From positions 6,867 through 70,866 of the forward strand of contig DKQT01000012.1 of NCBI GenBank assembly GCA_002471845.1: DNA of 64,000 nt. The letters run 5' to 3'. The notes below the pieces were generated by a model. It was not told the origin of the DNA and did no database searches. It saw only the letters and a program-made list of their open reading frames with translations. Source of the stretch: Fidelibacterota bacterium UBA7301 (GTDB lineage: Bacteria > Fidelibacterota > Marinisomatia > Marinisomatales > TCS55). The position numbers and the translations under genes were made by a program. Positions 8,267-17,192 of the stretch are shown here, piece after piece (the first letter of the stretch is position 1; each line of letters starts with the position of its first letter).

Positions 8267-10048
8267 ATGAGTGAACCCTTGACCCAATTAAAAACCGGCG
8301 GTCAGTTCCTGGTGGAACCGATCACCCAAGCTCAAGTGTATTCGAGGGAAGATTTTACTGAAGAGCATACCGATATATATAATATGGTCATGGAATTTGA
8401 TCGTGACCGGATTTTGGCACAAAAGGAAGAAATTGAAAAATATAACCCGGAGCTGGCAAAATCGCTTATCAAGGAAATGGGTGAATTAGGATTATTGGGT
8501 ATTGACATACCGGAAGAATACGGCGGTGTGGACTTGGATAAAGTTACCACCGCTATCGTTGCTGAAGCCTTGGTCCATAGCCCCTCATTTTCTGTGACTT
8601 GGGCAGTTCAAACTGGTATTGGCGCTCTTCCGATTGTATGGTTCGGGACAAAAGCGCAGAAAGAAAAGTATTTACCAAAAATAGTTTCCGGCGAAATCCT
8701 TTGCGCCTATGGCCTCACGGAACCATCAAACGGTTCTGATGCCGTAGCGGTTAAAACCACGGCTGAATTATCAAAAGATGGTAAACATTATATTTTGAAT
8801 GGAGAAAAAATATTTATCACCAATGGTGCATGGTCTGAAGTCTATACCGTTTTTGCACAAGTGGATGGGGATAAATTCAGTGCCTTCCTTGTTGACCGGG
8901 ATACGGAAGGGTTTTCTATTGGTGCCGAAGAAAAAAAGTTGGGAATGAAAGGGTCTTCCACCACACCGCTCATTTTTCAGAACGCCAAGGTCCCGGTGGA
9001 AAATCTATTATATGAAGTCGGTAAAGGTGCTACAATTGCTTTCAACTGCCTAAATATTGGTAGGTTTAAGCTAGGCGCATCCGGTGTCGGCGGCTCAAAG
9101 ATGGTTATAAGCGGCACCGCGGAATACGCTAAAGAACGGCGTGCTTTTGGCCAATCTATTTCTCACTTTGATGCAATTATTAAAAAAATTGCCAACATGA
9201 CCATCCGCACATTTGCCGCCGACAGTATCACTTACCGTACTATCGGTTTGCTCCAAAATGAAATAAATCAATTGGATAAATCTGATCCCGATTATTATAT
9301 CAAACATGGGAAAACCATGGAAAAATTTGCCATTGAAACTTCTATGGTTAAGGTCTACGGAAGTGATACAAGCCATTATGTAATTGATGAGGGACTTCAG
9401 ATTTTGGGCGGCTATGGTTTTCTGGAAGAATATCCATTGGCAGCAGCTTACCGCGACGACCGCATTAATCAAATCTGGGAAGGCACCAATGAAATCAATC
9501 GCCAAATCATTACCGGCTTCATAATGAAAAAAGCATTGATGGAGGAACTTCCAGTACGGGAAGCTATCAAAGAAATTTCGGCCTTCATGTCCAACAGCCA
9601 ATTGAAACTTAAAGATAATACGTTGGCAGAAGAATGTCAAGCCATCGAAACGGCAAAACGCTTAGCATTGTTTCTTTTTAATGAGGCCTTATGCCGATTT
9701 GGGCAGGATCTAAAACACGAACAGCAACTGACCGAAATACTCGCTGATATTTTTATGGATATTTATTCAGCGGAAAGTACAGTTGTCCGTGCCCGCAAGA
9801 TAATGGCGGGTAATTCTCCTGAATCTACGGTTGTTGATATTGCCAAAGTGTTCACAATGGAGATGGCAAACAGGATTATGGGTCAGGTCCATATTGCACT
9901 TGGCGCAATTTATGACGGCACCCCCTCCCCGCTGGTGGATCGGGAAATATCTGAGTTTGAAAATCGCATGCGCTTAAAAACCAATGTGGTTGGATTAAAA
10001 CGAAATATTGCACAATATGTTTTTAATAATAATAGTTACCCGTATTAG
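8267..10048 (+). CDS. fadE: Acyl-CoA dehydrogenase, FadE-like (593 aa, long form)
   Basis: The protein oxidises acyl-CoA to trans-2-enoyl-CoA with FAD, the first step of beta-oxidation. The family motifs are clear: LCAYGLTEPSNGSDA and ITNGAWSEVYTVFAQV for substrate and flavin binding, a FGQSISHFDAI segment, and DRINQIWEGTNEINRQI carrying the catalytic glutamate. It has about 180 residues beyond the standard 380-residue core, as in Bacillus subtilis FadE (594 aa), forming an extra C-terminal helical domain. A GAGG ribosome site precedes the ATG, ten bases after the TetR stop. The following genes supply thiolase and the hydratase/dehydrogenase, giving the whole spiral except the acyl-CoA synthetase. 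Confidence 0.92.
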   Translation: MSEPLTQLKTGGQFLVEPITQAQVYSREDFTEEHTDIYNMVMEFDRDRILAQKEEIEKYNPELAKSLIKEMGELGLLGIDIPEEYGGVDLDKVTTAIVAEALVHSPSFSVTWAVQTGIGALPIVWFGTKAQKEKYLPKIVSGEILCAYGLTEPSNGSDAVAVKTTAELSKDGKHYILNGEKIFITNGAWSEVYTVFAQVDGDKFSAFLVDRDTEGFSIGAEEKKLGMKGSSTTPLIFQNAKVPVENLLYEVGKGATIAFNCLNIGRFKLGASGVGGSKMVISGTAEYAKERRAFGQSISHFDAIIKKIANMTIRTFAADSITYRTIGLLQNEINQLDKSDPDYYIKHGKTMEKFAIETSMVKVYGSDTSHYVIDEGLQILGGYGFLEEYPLAAAYRDDRINQIWEGTNEINRQIITGFIMKKALMEELPVREAIKEISAFMSNSQLKLKDNTLAEECQAIETAKRLALFLFNEALCRFGQDLKHEQQLTEILADIFMDIYSAESTVVRARKIMAGNSPESTVVDIAKVFTMEMANRIMGQVHIALGAIYDGTPSPLVDREISEFENRMRLKTNVVGLKRNIAQYVFNNNSYPY

Positions 10049-10054
10049 GAGTTT

Positions 10055-11188
10055 ATGATGGGAAATAAAGCAGTCATTATTGATGCGGCACGCTCACCGA
10101 TTGGGGTGAAAAATGGTGAAATGGTTGGGATCCGTGCTGATGATCTGGCGGCACAGGTCGTAAAAGGATTAATGGATCGCAATCCAAACGTAAAATTGGA
10201 ACAAGTTGAAGACTTAGTCATGGGTTGTGCCTTTCCCGAAGGTCCCCAGGGAATGCTTATTGGTCGTTCAGTGGCCACCCTTGCAGGATTACCGCAATCA
10301 GTCCCGGGAAAGGTTGTTAATCGTTTTTGCGGTTCCGCCATGGATGCCTTGCATCAAGTCAGCACAGCAATCGAGAGCGGTGATATAGAAGTGGGAATTG
10401 CTTCCGGCGTTGAAGATATGTTTTCCATTCCTCCCGGTGGATTTGCCCCGGATTTCCACCCGAAACTTGCGGAACAAGAATATTATATCGGTATGGGAGA
10501 AACAGCTGAAAACCTGGCCAATGATGGGAATATTTCCCGGGAGTCCCAAGAAGATTATTCTATTCAATCCCACGAAAAAGCCTTGGCTGCATGGGAAGCC
10601 GGTCATTATGATAATGAAGTGGTTCCCATTGATGTGTACGGCGAAGCCACCATATCAAAAGATGAAGGACCGAGAACACCTAACGTCGAAAAGATTAAAA
10701 GTTTAAATCCTGCCTTTGTTGAAAGAGGATCCGTCACGGCGGCCACAAGCAGTCCCTTTTCATTGGGCGCTGCCGCTTTATTGGTGACATCCGAATCCTT
10801 TGCCAAGGAGAATGGATTAACCATTCGTGCTGAAATTATTTCCCGTGCCATAGCCGGTGTGGATTGGACACGCATGGGGATGGGCCCAATCCCGGCTACG
10901 AATAAAGCATTGAAAAAAGCCGGTCTTACTATGGATGATATTGAAGTCATTGAATTGAACGAAGCATTTGCTGCTCAATCACTATACGTAATCCAAGAAG
11001 GTGGCTGGGACGCAAATAAAGTAAATCTTAACGGCGGTGCAATCGCCATCGGCCATCCACTGGGATGTTCCGGGGCACGAATCATAGGCACACTCATCAA
11101 TGTGATGGAACAAAATGATAAACACCTTGGATTGGCGACCATGTGCATCGGCACGGGACAAGGAATTGCCACAATCATTAAACGGTAG
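10055..11188 (+). CDS. fadA: Acetyl-CoA acyltransferase (thiolase)
   Basis: The 377-residue thiolase cleaves 3-ketoacyl-CoA with CoA in the last step of beta-oxidation. The nucleophile Cys lies in VNRFCGSAMDALHQ (about residue 92), the catalytic His in GGAIAIGHPLGCSGAR (about 335) and the second Cys in ATMCIGTGQGIATI near the end. Two adjacent ATGs (10055 and 10058) follow AGGAG at 10047-10051; the second has the better spacing, so the protein may lack the first Met. The gene lies between fadE and a hemolysin III-like gene in the same direction, six bases from each, and is cotranscribed with them. Confidence 0.93.
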   Translation: MMGNKAVIIDAARSPIGVKNGEMVGIRADDLAAQVVKGLMDRNPNVKLEQVEDLVMGCAFPEGPQGMLIGRSVATLAGLPQSVPGKVVNRFCGSAMDALHQVSTAIESGDIEVGIASGVEDMFSIPPGGFAPDFHPKLAEQEYYIGMGETAENLANDGNISRESQEDYSIQSHEKALAAWEAGHYDNEVVPIDVYGEATISKDEGPRTPNVEKIKSLNPAFVERGSVTAATSSPFSLGAAALLVTSESFAKENGLTIRAEIISRAIAGVDWTRMGMGPIPATNKALKKAGLTMDDIEVIELNEAFAAQSLYVIQEGGWDANKVNLNGGAIAIGHPLGCSGARIIGTLINVMEQNDKHLGLATMCIGTGQGIATIIKR

Positions 11189-11194
11189 GCGGTA

Positions 11195-11848
11195 TTGAAT
11201 AGAAATTTAAAAGATCCTATGAGTGGCCTGACCCACGTGGCTGGCGCCATCCTTTCTGTTATTGGACTCATACTTTTGATTTTGGAGGCAGTTAATCCCT
11301 TCGACCCTTGGAAGGTTGTATCCTTCTCCATATTCGGAACTGGCTTGTTTCTACTCTATGTAGCCAGCACATTATACCATTGGATCCCTGTTTCAGGACG
11401 AACGGAATCATTTTTAAGGCGATTTGACCACATGATGATCTATGTCCTAATCGCCTCCACATATACACCAATTTGCCTAATACCATTGAGGGGTCCATGG
11501 GGTTGGAGTTTATTTGGTGTCATTTGGGGATTGGCTTTATTTGGGATGTTATGGAAATTGTTTCAGTTCAAATTCCCAAGTTGGTTTTCCACCGTCTATT
11601 ATGTGTTCATGGGATGGTTATCCGTGATTGCCATATGGCCATTAATTCTACACCTTCAAATCGGTGCATTGATTTGGCTGTTTGCGGGGGGATTATTTTA
11701 CACCGGGGGAGCCATTATCTATTCTATGGATCGAGAACAATCTCCCCGCAAAGGATTTGGTTACCATGAAATTTGGCATGTGTGTGTTCTTGCCGGCAGT
11801 GCCAGCCACTTTTGGGTCATGTATCGTTACATCACCCAATATAATTAA
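11195..11848 (+). CDS. Hemolysin III family (PAQR-like) seven-helix membrane protein
   Basis: The 217-residue protein has seven hydrophobic helices and the conserved PAQR/HlyIII features SGLTHVAGA near the N terminus, YVASTLYHW, RRFDHMMIYVLIASTYTPIC and GYHEIWHVCVLAGSASHFW, whose His and Asp residues form a zinc site in this superfamily. Eukaryotic relatives are adiponectin receptors with ceramidase-like activity, and bacterial relatives affect membrane lipids; hemolysis itself is rarely shown. The start is the TTG at 11195, seven bases after the thiolase stop, preceded by AGGCGG. Placement inside a fatty-acid oxidation operon fits a lipid-linked role. Confidence 0.85.
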   Translation: MNRNLKDPMSGLTHVAGAILSVIGLILLILEAVNPFDPWKVVSFSIFGTGLFLLYVASTLYHWIPVSGRTESFLRRFDHMMIYVLIASTYTPICLIPLRGPWGWSLFGVIWGLALFGMLWKLFQFKFPSWFSTVYYVFMGWLSVIAIWPLILHLQIGALIWLFAGGLFYTGGAIIYSMDREQSPRKGFGYHEIWHVCVLAGSASHFWVMYRYITQYN

Positions 11849-11865
11849 TTAGAATTGAGGATATT

Positions 11866-14214
11866 ATGAGTCAAAAATTTGAAAAAGTCGCTGTCCTTGG
11901 CGCCGGTGTAATGGGCGCACAAATTGCGGGGCATTTTGCGAATGCTGGCATCCCTGCCCTCCTGTTTGATATAAACCAGGAATTGGCCCAAAAAGGAGTT
12001 GATGGCCTCACCAAACTGAAACCGAAACCATTATATAAACCAAAAAATGCAGATTTGGTAACCGCATGCACGTATGATAATGACCTTGAGAAACTGTCAG
12101 ATGTCGATCTTGTAATTGAAGCTGTGGCTGAGCGTCTTGATATTAAACATACAGTTTATAACAATATTGTGCCATATTTGAAAGAATCAGTAATTCTTAC
12201 CTCCAATACTTCCGGGATTCCACTTGAGGATCTAACAACCGTCCTACCAGACCACCTCAAAAAACGGTTTTTGATCACCCACTTTTTCAATCCGCCCCGC
12301 TACATGCGTCTGTTGGAACTGGTGAAAGGCCCCGACACAGATGATGCTGTCTATGATATGATTGCTGAATTTGGGGAAGACGCTTTGGGTAAAGGCATCG
12401 TCCATGCCAAGGATACACCCAACTTTATCGGTAACCGGATTGGTGTCTTTGGAATGGCCGTCACCATGAATACAGCCATTGAGCATGGACTAACGGTTGA
12501 AGAAGTGGACAAACTTACGGGCACCGTTGTGGGCCGGCCCAAAAGTGCCACCTTCCGGACCGCAGATGTGGTGGGTCTGGACACCATGATCAACGTCCAG
12601 AGAACGTCTTATGATAACCTCCCGGAGGATGAAGAACGGGAAACATTTAAAATTCCAGAATTCCTCCAGAGACTGGTGGACGAAGGCAATTTAGGCGCCA
12701 AAACAAAATCAGGTTTCTATAAAAAAACAGATGAAGGTATTCTTTCGATTGACTTAAAAACGGGGGAATACGGTCCCCAGAAAAAAGTTCGCTTCGATGG
12801 ATTCCGTTTAGCGAAAGACCGCCAGACCCCCGGCGATAAGATCAAGGCTATGGCATACAGTGACGATAAAGGGGGCCAGTTTTTTTGGGAAGTCCTATCC
12901 CGTTCATTGATCTATTCTGCTAACCGAATTCCGGAAATAAGCGATGATATTATCAATTTAGATAATGCCATGAAATGGGGCTATGGCTGGGATGCCGGTC
13001 CCTTTGAAGTGTGGGATGCTATCGGTGTGGCGAAGTCCGTGGTGAGAATGGAAGCGGACGGGAAGAAAGTACCCCAATGGGTCAAGGATATGCTGGCCTC
13101 GGGACGAACTTCATTCTATGAAATAAAGGACGGTAAACTGGAATACTACGATGTCCAATCCGGCTCCGTAAAAACAGAAAAACGCATTGAAAAATCCATC
13201 AACCTAAATCTCCACAAGACCGGCGGAAATGTGGTTAAAAAGGATTGGAGTGCCAGCCTCATTGACTTGGGGGACGGCGTTCTCAACGTGCAGTTCCACT
13301 CCGTACTCCAGCCTACCTTGAACCCCATTGATGGCTCCATCGGCCAAACTATTAATGACGGTATGGACCTCTTAGAAGCGGGCAAATACAAAGCACTGGT
13401 CCTTGGCCATCAAGGTCCCAACTTCTGTGCCGGCGCCAATTTAGCTAACATGATCCAAGCTATCGAAGCGGGTGCTTTTGATCAAATGAAAGAGACCATA
13501 AAACAGCTTCAGGACTTGACCCAGCGGATGCGTTTTTCCAAAGCCCCGGTAGTGGCGGCGCCCCATCACCTCACATTGGGTGGCGGCTTCGAATTGGTAG
13601 CGCCGGCGGCCCATCGCGTGGGTTTGGGCGAACTCTATATCGGCGCCGTGGAAGTAGGCGTGGGGCTGATCCCCGGGGCCGGCGGAAATCTGCGGATGAT
13701 CCTTAATTTGATGGAAAACAGCGGAAAAGGGCGAATGAATGCATTCCAAGTGGCCCAAAAAGCATTTGAAACCATCGGCTTTGCAAAGGTGGCCACCAGC
13801 GCCGACGAAGCCAAATTCATGGGATACTTGTTGAAGACCGATACAGTCGTTATGAATAATGACCACCGGATCTGGGCGGCCAAACAAAAAGCCCTGGAAT
13901 TAATTGAAAATGACTACGAACCTCCCGAATACAGAAACGATTTGAAACTTCCCGGTACCGGTGGACGAACAGCTATGGCTATGGCGTTAAAAGGATTTAA
14001 AGCACAAGGAAAAATTTCGGCCCACGATGAATTGATTGCCAAAAAACTGGCTTTTGTCCTCACCGGTGGCGATAAAGCCGGTTTGACCAAATCAGTGGAT
14101 GAGCAATACCTCTTAGATATTGAACGCGAGGCCTTCGTCTCCCTGGCGGGGGAACCCTTAACTCAAGACCGGATCCGGTTTATGCTGAAAAAAGGTAAAC
14201 CCCTGCGGAACTGA
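11866..14214 (+). CDS. fadN: 3-hydroxyacyl-CoA dehydrogenase / enoyl-CoA hydratase, FadN-type
   Basis: The 782-residue bifunctional enzyme runs the two middle steps of beta-oxidation. Its N-terminal half is the NAD-binding dehydrogenase (VAVLGAGVMGAQIAGHFANA at residues 8-27, then HFFNPPRYMRLLELV and GNRIG motifs). Its C-terminal part from about residue 460 is the crotonase domain (GPNFCAGANLANM, then LGGGFELVAPAAHRVG and GVGLIPGAGGNLRM). This order, dehydrogenase first, is that of Bacillus FadN (789 aa) and the reverse of E. coli FadB. GAGG precedes the ATG at 11866. A strong terminator follows, ending the operon that starts with the TetR gene. Confidence 0.92.
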   Translation: MSQKFEKVAVLGAGVMGAQIAGHFANAGIPALLFDINQELAQKGVDGLTKLKPKPLYKPKNADLVTACTYDNDLEKLSDVDLVIEAVAERLDIKHTVYNNIVPYLKESVILTSNTSGIPLEDLTTVLPDHLKKRFLITHFFNPPRYMRLLELVKGPDTDDAVYDMIAEFGEDALGKGIVHAKDTPNFIGNRIGVFGMAVTMNTAIEHGLTVEEVDKLTGTVVGRPKSATFRTADVVGLDTMINVQRTSYDNLPEDEERETFKIPEFLQRLVDEGNLGAKTKSGFYKKTDEGILSIDLKTGEYGPQKKVRFDGFRLAKDRQTPGDKIKAMAYSDDKGGQFFWEVLSRSLIYSANRIPEISDDIINLDNAMKWGYGWDAGPFEVWDAIGVAKSVVRMEADGKKVPQWVKDMLASGRTSFYEIKDGKLEYYDVQSGSVKTEKRIEKSINLNLHKTGGNVVKKDWSASLIDLGDGVLNVQFHSVLQPTLNPIDGSIGQTINDGMDLLEAGKYKALVLGHQGPNFCAGANLANMIQAIEAGAFDQMKETIKQLQDLTQRMRFSKAPVVAAPHHLTLGGGFELVAPAAHRVGLGELYIGAVEVGVGLIPGAGGNLRMILNLMENSGKGRMNAFQVAQKAFETIGFAKVATSADEAKFMGYLLKTDTVVMNNDHRIWAAKQKALELIENDYEPPEYRNDLKLPGTGGRTAMAMALKGFKAQGKISAHDELIAKKLAFVLTGGDKAGLTKSVDEQYLLDIEREAFVSLAGEPLTQDRIRFMLKKGKPLRN

Positions 14215-14240
14215 GTTCAGCGAACATCAAAGAGAGTCAA

Positions 14241-14272
14241 GGGGCGATGGGTTAGGTATCGCCCCTTTTTTT
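14241..14272 (+). terminator. Rho-independent terminator after the beta-oxidation operon
   Basis: GGGGCGAT (14241-14248) pairs perfectly with ATCGCCCC (14258-14265) around a nine-base loop and is followed by seven Ts. It lies 26 bases after the fadN stop. Confidence 0.93.
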
Positions 14273-14324
14273 GCCAATAAATAAATTAATAGTTTTAACT
14301 TTACGGCTAAATTTCAATGGGATA

Positions 14325-15467
14325 ATGACACATTCAAAAAGTCCACCGGCAAGTCTTTTGAATTATTTGAAAATTATTGCCATCCTGGCAATTCTTTATT
14401 TGTTTTTGGTGAGCATCGGTATGATCGGTTCGGGCTTCAAAGGCCTTGGTCGCGGTTTCGCCGAACAACTCATGTCCGGCACCGCTGCACCCCTCATTGG
14501 ATTATTTATTGGCATCCTGGCCACCAGCCTCATTCAAAGTTCCTCTACTACCACATCCCTTGTTGTGGGCATGGTTGCGGCAGGCACTTTTGGCGAAGAT
14601 CCTATCGTGGCGGTGGCGGCGGCCATTCCCTACATCATGGGTGCCAATATCGGCACCAGTATCACCAATACCATTGTTTCTTTGGGACATATCGTCAATA
14701 AAAATGAATTTCGCCGGGCCTTTTCCGCTTCGGTAGTCCATGACTTTTTCAATGCGATCTCCGTAATCATTCTCTTCCCCCTCCAATTGTATTTCGGTAT
14801 CATCAGCAAGACTGCCAACTGGATGGCCAGCCTCTTCCTGGGCGCCGGCACATTCACATTTAAAAGCCCTATCAAAATGATCACCAAGCCGACGGTGGAG
14901 GTCATCAAGGATTTCTTTAAAATGCAGGATTTAATCAATTACAACTGGCTGCTGATCGTTGTGGCCTTAATCCTGCTTTTCATTTCTTTGAAATATTTAA
15001 CTACATTGATTCGTAGTCTTGTTATGGAGAAACTGGAAGCCTTCTTTGATTCCCATATTTTTAAAACTTGGGTGCGGGCATTGTTCTTCGGTGTTTTTAT
15101 TACTATCATGGTACAAAGCAGTTCGATCACTACTTCTTTGGTTGTCCCCCTCGCCGGTGCCGGGATTTTGCAGCTACGGCAGATTTTCCCTTATACCCTA
15201 GGGGCCAATATTGGGACGACTATCACGGCCCTCCTTGCCAGTTTAGTTTCTGGAACACACGCTCCTTTGGCAGTGGCCTTCGGCCACCTGGCATTTAATA
15301 TTTTCGGCATCCTGCTTATCTGGCCCATCGAAAAAATTCGCAATATTCCAATTCAAATGGCAGAGTGGTTTGCAAAACTGGCTACCAGGAACCGAATTAT
15401 TCCAATTGTTTATATCCTAGTAGTATTCTTTTTAGTCCCCTTATCCTTAATTTTCGCTGTGAGGTAA
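14325..15467 (+). CDS. Na/Pi symporter (NptA/PNaS family)
   Basis: The start is the ATG at 14325; the upstream in-frame extension runs into the terminator T tract and is not coding. The 380-residue protein has about eight to nine hydrophobic segments and the family's two inverted repeats, each with a QSSS motif: SLIQSSSTTTSLVVGMVAAG near residue 70 and IMVQSSSITTSLVVPLAGAG near residue 260. GANIGTSITNT and GANIGTTITALL follow them. Such transporters move inorganic phosphate with sodium across the inner membrane. The next gene, a PhoU-like protein, starts five bases later, with its GAGG inside this gene's end, which is the common pairing for this family. Confidence 0.88.
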   Translation: MTHSKSPPASLLNYLKIIAILAILYLFLVSIGMIGSGFKGLGRGFAEQLMSGTAAPLIGLFIGILATSLIQSSSTTTSLVVGMVAAGTFGEDPIVAVAAAIPYIMGANIGTSITNTIVSLGHIVNKNEFRRAFSASVVHDFFNAISVIILFPLQLYFGIISKTANWMASLFLGAGTFTFKSPIKMITKPTVEVIKDFFKMQDLINYNWLLIVVALILLFISLKYLTTLIRSLVMEKLEAFFDSHIFKTWVRALFFGVFITIMVQSSSITTSLVVPLAGAGILQLRQIFPYTLGANIGTTITALLASLVSGTHAPLAVAFGHLAFNIFGILLIWPIEKIRNIPIQMAEWFAKLATRNRIIPIVYILVVFFLVPLSLIFAVR

Positions 15468-15471
15468 CAAT

Positions 15472-16146
15472 ATGACAATCATTAAAGACATCATAAACCT
15501 GTGGAAAGCAGAAGATTTGCTTTCTCAAGCCTGGAACAGTTCTTACGAAATGATGGAACTATCCCGGGAGATATTCAACCAGGCCATTCAATACTTAAGG
15601 CATAAAGAAAATATTGAAACCCTGAAAGCGCTTAAAAAACGTGACCAGGAGATCAATGCCTTCCAGCAGGAAGTTCGCCGCAAAGTATTAACCCACTACG
15701 CTATTGAACAAGATACAAAGGATATGGTCAATGGGCTGATCTTAATCAACATGGTTGTGGACATCGAGCGCATCGGGGATTATTGTAAAAATATTTTGGA
15801 CTTGGCAATAAATTATCCGGATCAAATCATTGCCGAGGATATCGAGAATGACCTGGCTATCATTGAAGAAGAGGTCAAGGAACGATTTGATAAAACTATT
15901 GAAGCGATCCACACCCAGGATTCGGATATAGCAAAATCTTTAATGGAAGGGTACCGGGAACAGATGACAGGAAAATCCGATAACATCGTTAATGGTATTC
16001 TTCGAGGTGATCTGGAATTTGGATCTACTACCAAAACATCAGCAATAGCGCTTTACGCAAGATATTTAAAAAGGATTGGCGCCCACCTGAAGAATATTAC
16101 CACAACCTTAGTTAATCCTTTCGACTCTATCGGCTATAAAAAATAA
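15472..16146 (+). CDS. PhoU-like phosphate-transport accessory protein
   Basis: The 224-residue all-helical protein is the size of PhoU, with the repeated PhoU-type bundle and acidic metal-binding runs such as INMVVDIERIGDYCKNILDL around residue 90 and YARYLKRIGAHLKNI near the C terminus (E/D-x-x-R-I-G-D-type motifs). It probably restrains or tunes the adjacent Na/Pi symporter, as PhoU domains often do, being fused to the C terminus of larger family members. The ATG at 15472 uses the GAGGT that overlaps the symporter stop. The gene is cytosolic and has no signal peptide. Confidence 0.83.
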   Translation: MTIIKDIINLWKAEDLLSQAWNSSYEMMELSREIFNQAIQYLRHKENIETLKALKKRDQEINAFQQEVRRKVLTHYAIEQDTKDMVNGLILINMVVDIERIGDYCKNILDLAINYPDQIIAEDIENDLAIIEEEVKERFDKTIEAIHTQDSDIAKSLMEGYREQMTGKSDNIVNGILRGDLEFGSTTKTSAIALYARYLKRIGAHLKNITTTLVNPFDSIGYKK

Positions 16147-16156
16147 CGAAAAAACA

Positions 16157-16408
16157 ATGAGAAAAATCTTCCTGGCTTTGGTTGTTTAGACAATAGGTGC
16201 GTCCTCTTGGATATCTGGGCAGGATATCAACGGCAATACTTTCTTCAATTACACGCACGCAAGCGAAAAAGATGCAATAAACAGATTTGACCTGAAACGA
16301 GTATACTTCACAGTTCAGAAAAAGGTATCCGATAAAATTACCTATAAATTTCAGACCGATTTGGATTATAAAAGCTCTCCTAAAAATATTTACGTTAAAA
16401 TTTTATAA
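16157..16408 (+). pseudogene. Porin remnant with in-frame amber stop, 3' end deleted
   Basis: From the ATG at 16157 the frame reads MRKIFLALVV, then TAG at 16187-16189, then continues as TIGASSWISGQ, DINGNTFFNYTHASEKDA, RFDLKRVYFTVQKKVSDK and ITYKFQTDLDYK before a TAA at 16406. That is a signal peptide cut by a stop and the first strands of a phosphate-selective-type porin; a complete one would be some 350 residues or more. It follows the phosphate transporter genes directly and so may once have been their outer-membrane partner. The end overlaps the stop of the converging gene by a few bases. Confidence 0.75.
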
Positions 16409-17176
16409 CCGCTTTAAAAAGCTTTCTGTAAATACATTGTCTTTTAATTCCTGGTCATAGTCCACCTTCAGTACATCCAGTTCCGTACGGTGGTTATTTT
16501 TCAGGTTTTTCATGATCATTTTCGTAGCCGTCCAGTAATCACCATTTTTGACATGATCAGGAATATCAAGAATCTTGAAACGATCCCCTTTTTTATTGAA
16601 GAATACCACCCTTTTCATGAGTGAATTATGTTTTTCCACCCACACGATTCGGGAACTGTACTGCCCTCCTTTTTCTTTCGGCTTTGCCTCCACCTTATAG
16701 CAGGATGAGCCATGGATGGATTCCTCGCCCAAAAGTTCATATTCATCTGCGTCCAAGTTTCTCCCGGACAGATCTTCATAACTGAAATCCGTGCCCATAA
16801 AACTGCGGCCCTTCTCTTTGGTGCGAATGCGTTTTACTTTTTTCAAAGCCGGAAGGTACAACCATTGATCATCCGGATTGGAACCAACTTTATCCCATGT
16901 GAGGAATCCGGTACCTTTAACCTCTTTCGGTTTGGAAAACCTTAGTAGAGATTTGGATTTGAATTTGCCATCCTCATACTTTTTTTCGATGCTGGTCAAT
17001 TCCCTCGACCGGCGTCTTTCTTTTTTGCCTTTCATAGAGATTAACGTCATTTTGAGTTGTGTCTGGATGTCAATCGGCTTTTTAATCTGATCCAGTTTTT
17101 CCATAATCGCCCGCCCGGTTGGTTGTGCAGTAAGAAAAGCACTCAGCAGGTAAATAAATATTATTAATCTGGTCAT
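16403..17176 (-). CDS. Outer-membrane lipoprotein-sorting-like protein (LolA-like, PF17131 type)
   Basis: The 257-residue exported protein has a short signal peptide (ending near LTAQP) and the LolA-like beta-sheet pattern. Typical segments of the group that accompanies MMPL transporters are present: DDQWLYLPALKKVKRI, GRSFMGTDFSYEDLSGR and YKVEAKPK. It probably carries a lipid or lipoprotein through the periplasm for the MMPL exporter encoded upstream in the same operon. It is a paralogue of the protein encoded at 18497-19243, with the same FMGxDxSYEDL motif. It is the last gene of the operon, 16 bases after the beta-barrel gene, and its end meets the porin pseudogene head to head. Confidence 0.8.
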   Translation of the reverse strand: MTRLIIFIYLLSAFLTAQPTGRAIMEKLDQIKKPIDIQTQLKMTLISMKGKKERRRSRELTSIEKKYEDGKFKSKSLLRFSKPKEVKGTGFLTWDKVGSNPDDQWLYLPALKKVKRIRTKEKGRSFMGTDFSYEDLSGRNLDADEYELLGEESIHGSSCYKVEAKPKEKGGQYSSRIVWVEKHNSLMKRVVFFNKKGDRFKILDIPDHVKNGDYWTATKMIMKNLKNNHRTELDVLKVDYDQELKDNVFTESFLKRL

Positions 17177-17192
17177 ACCAGAATTTAATGGA

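Noticed and set aside
9095..9640. 181-codon open frame antisense to the acyl-CoA dehydrogenase gene
   Set aside because: The opposite strand carries clear catalytic motifs throughout; the antisense product is low in recognisable pattern.
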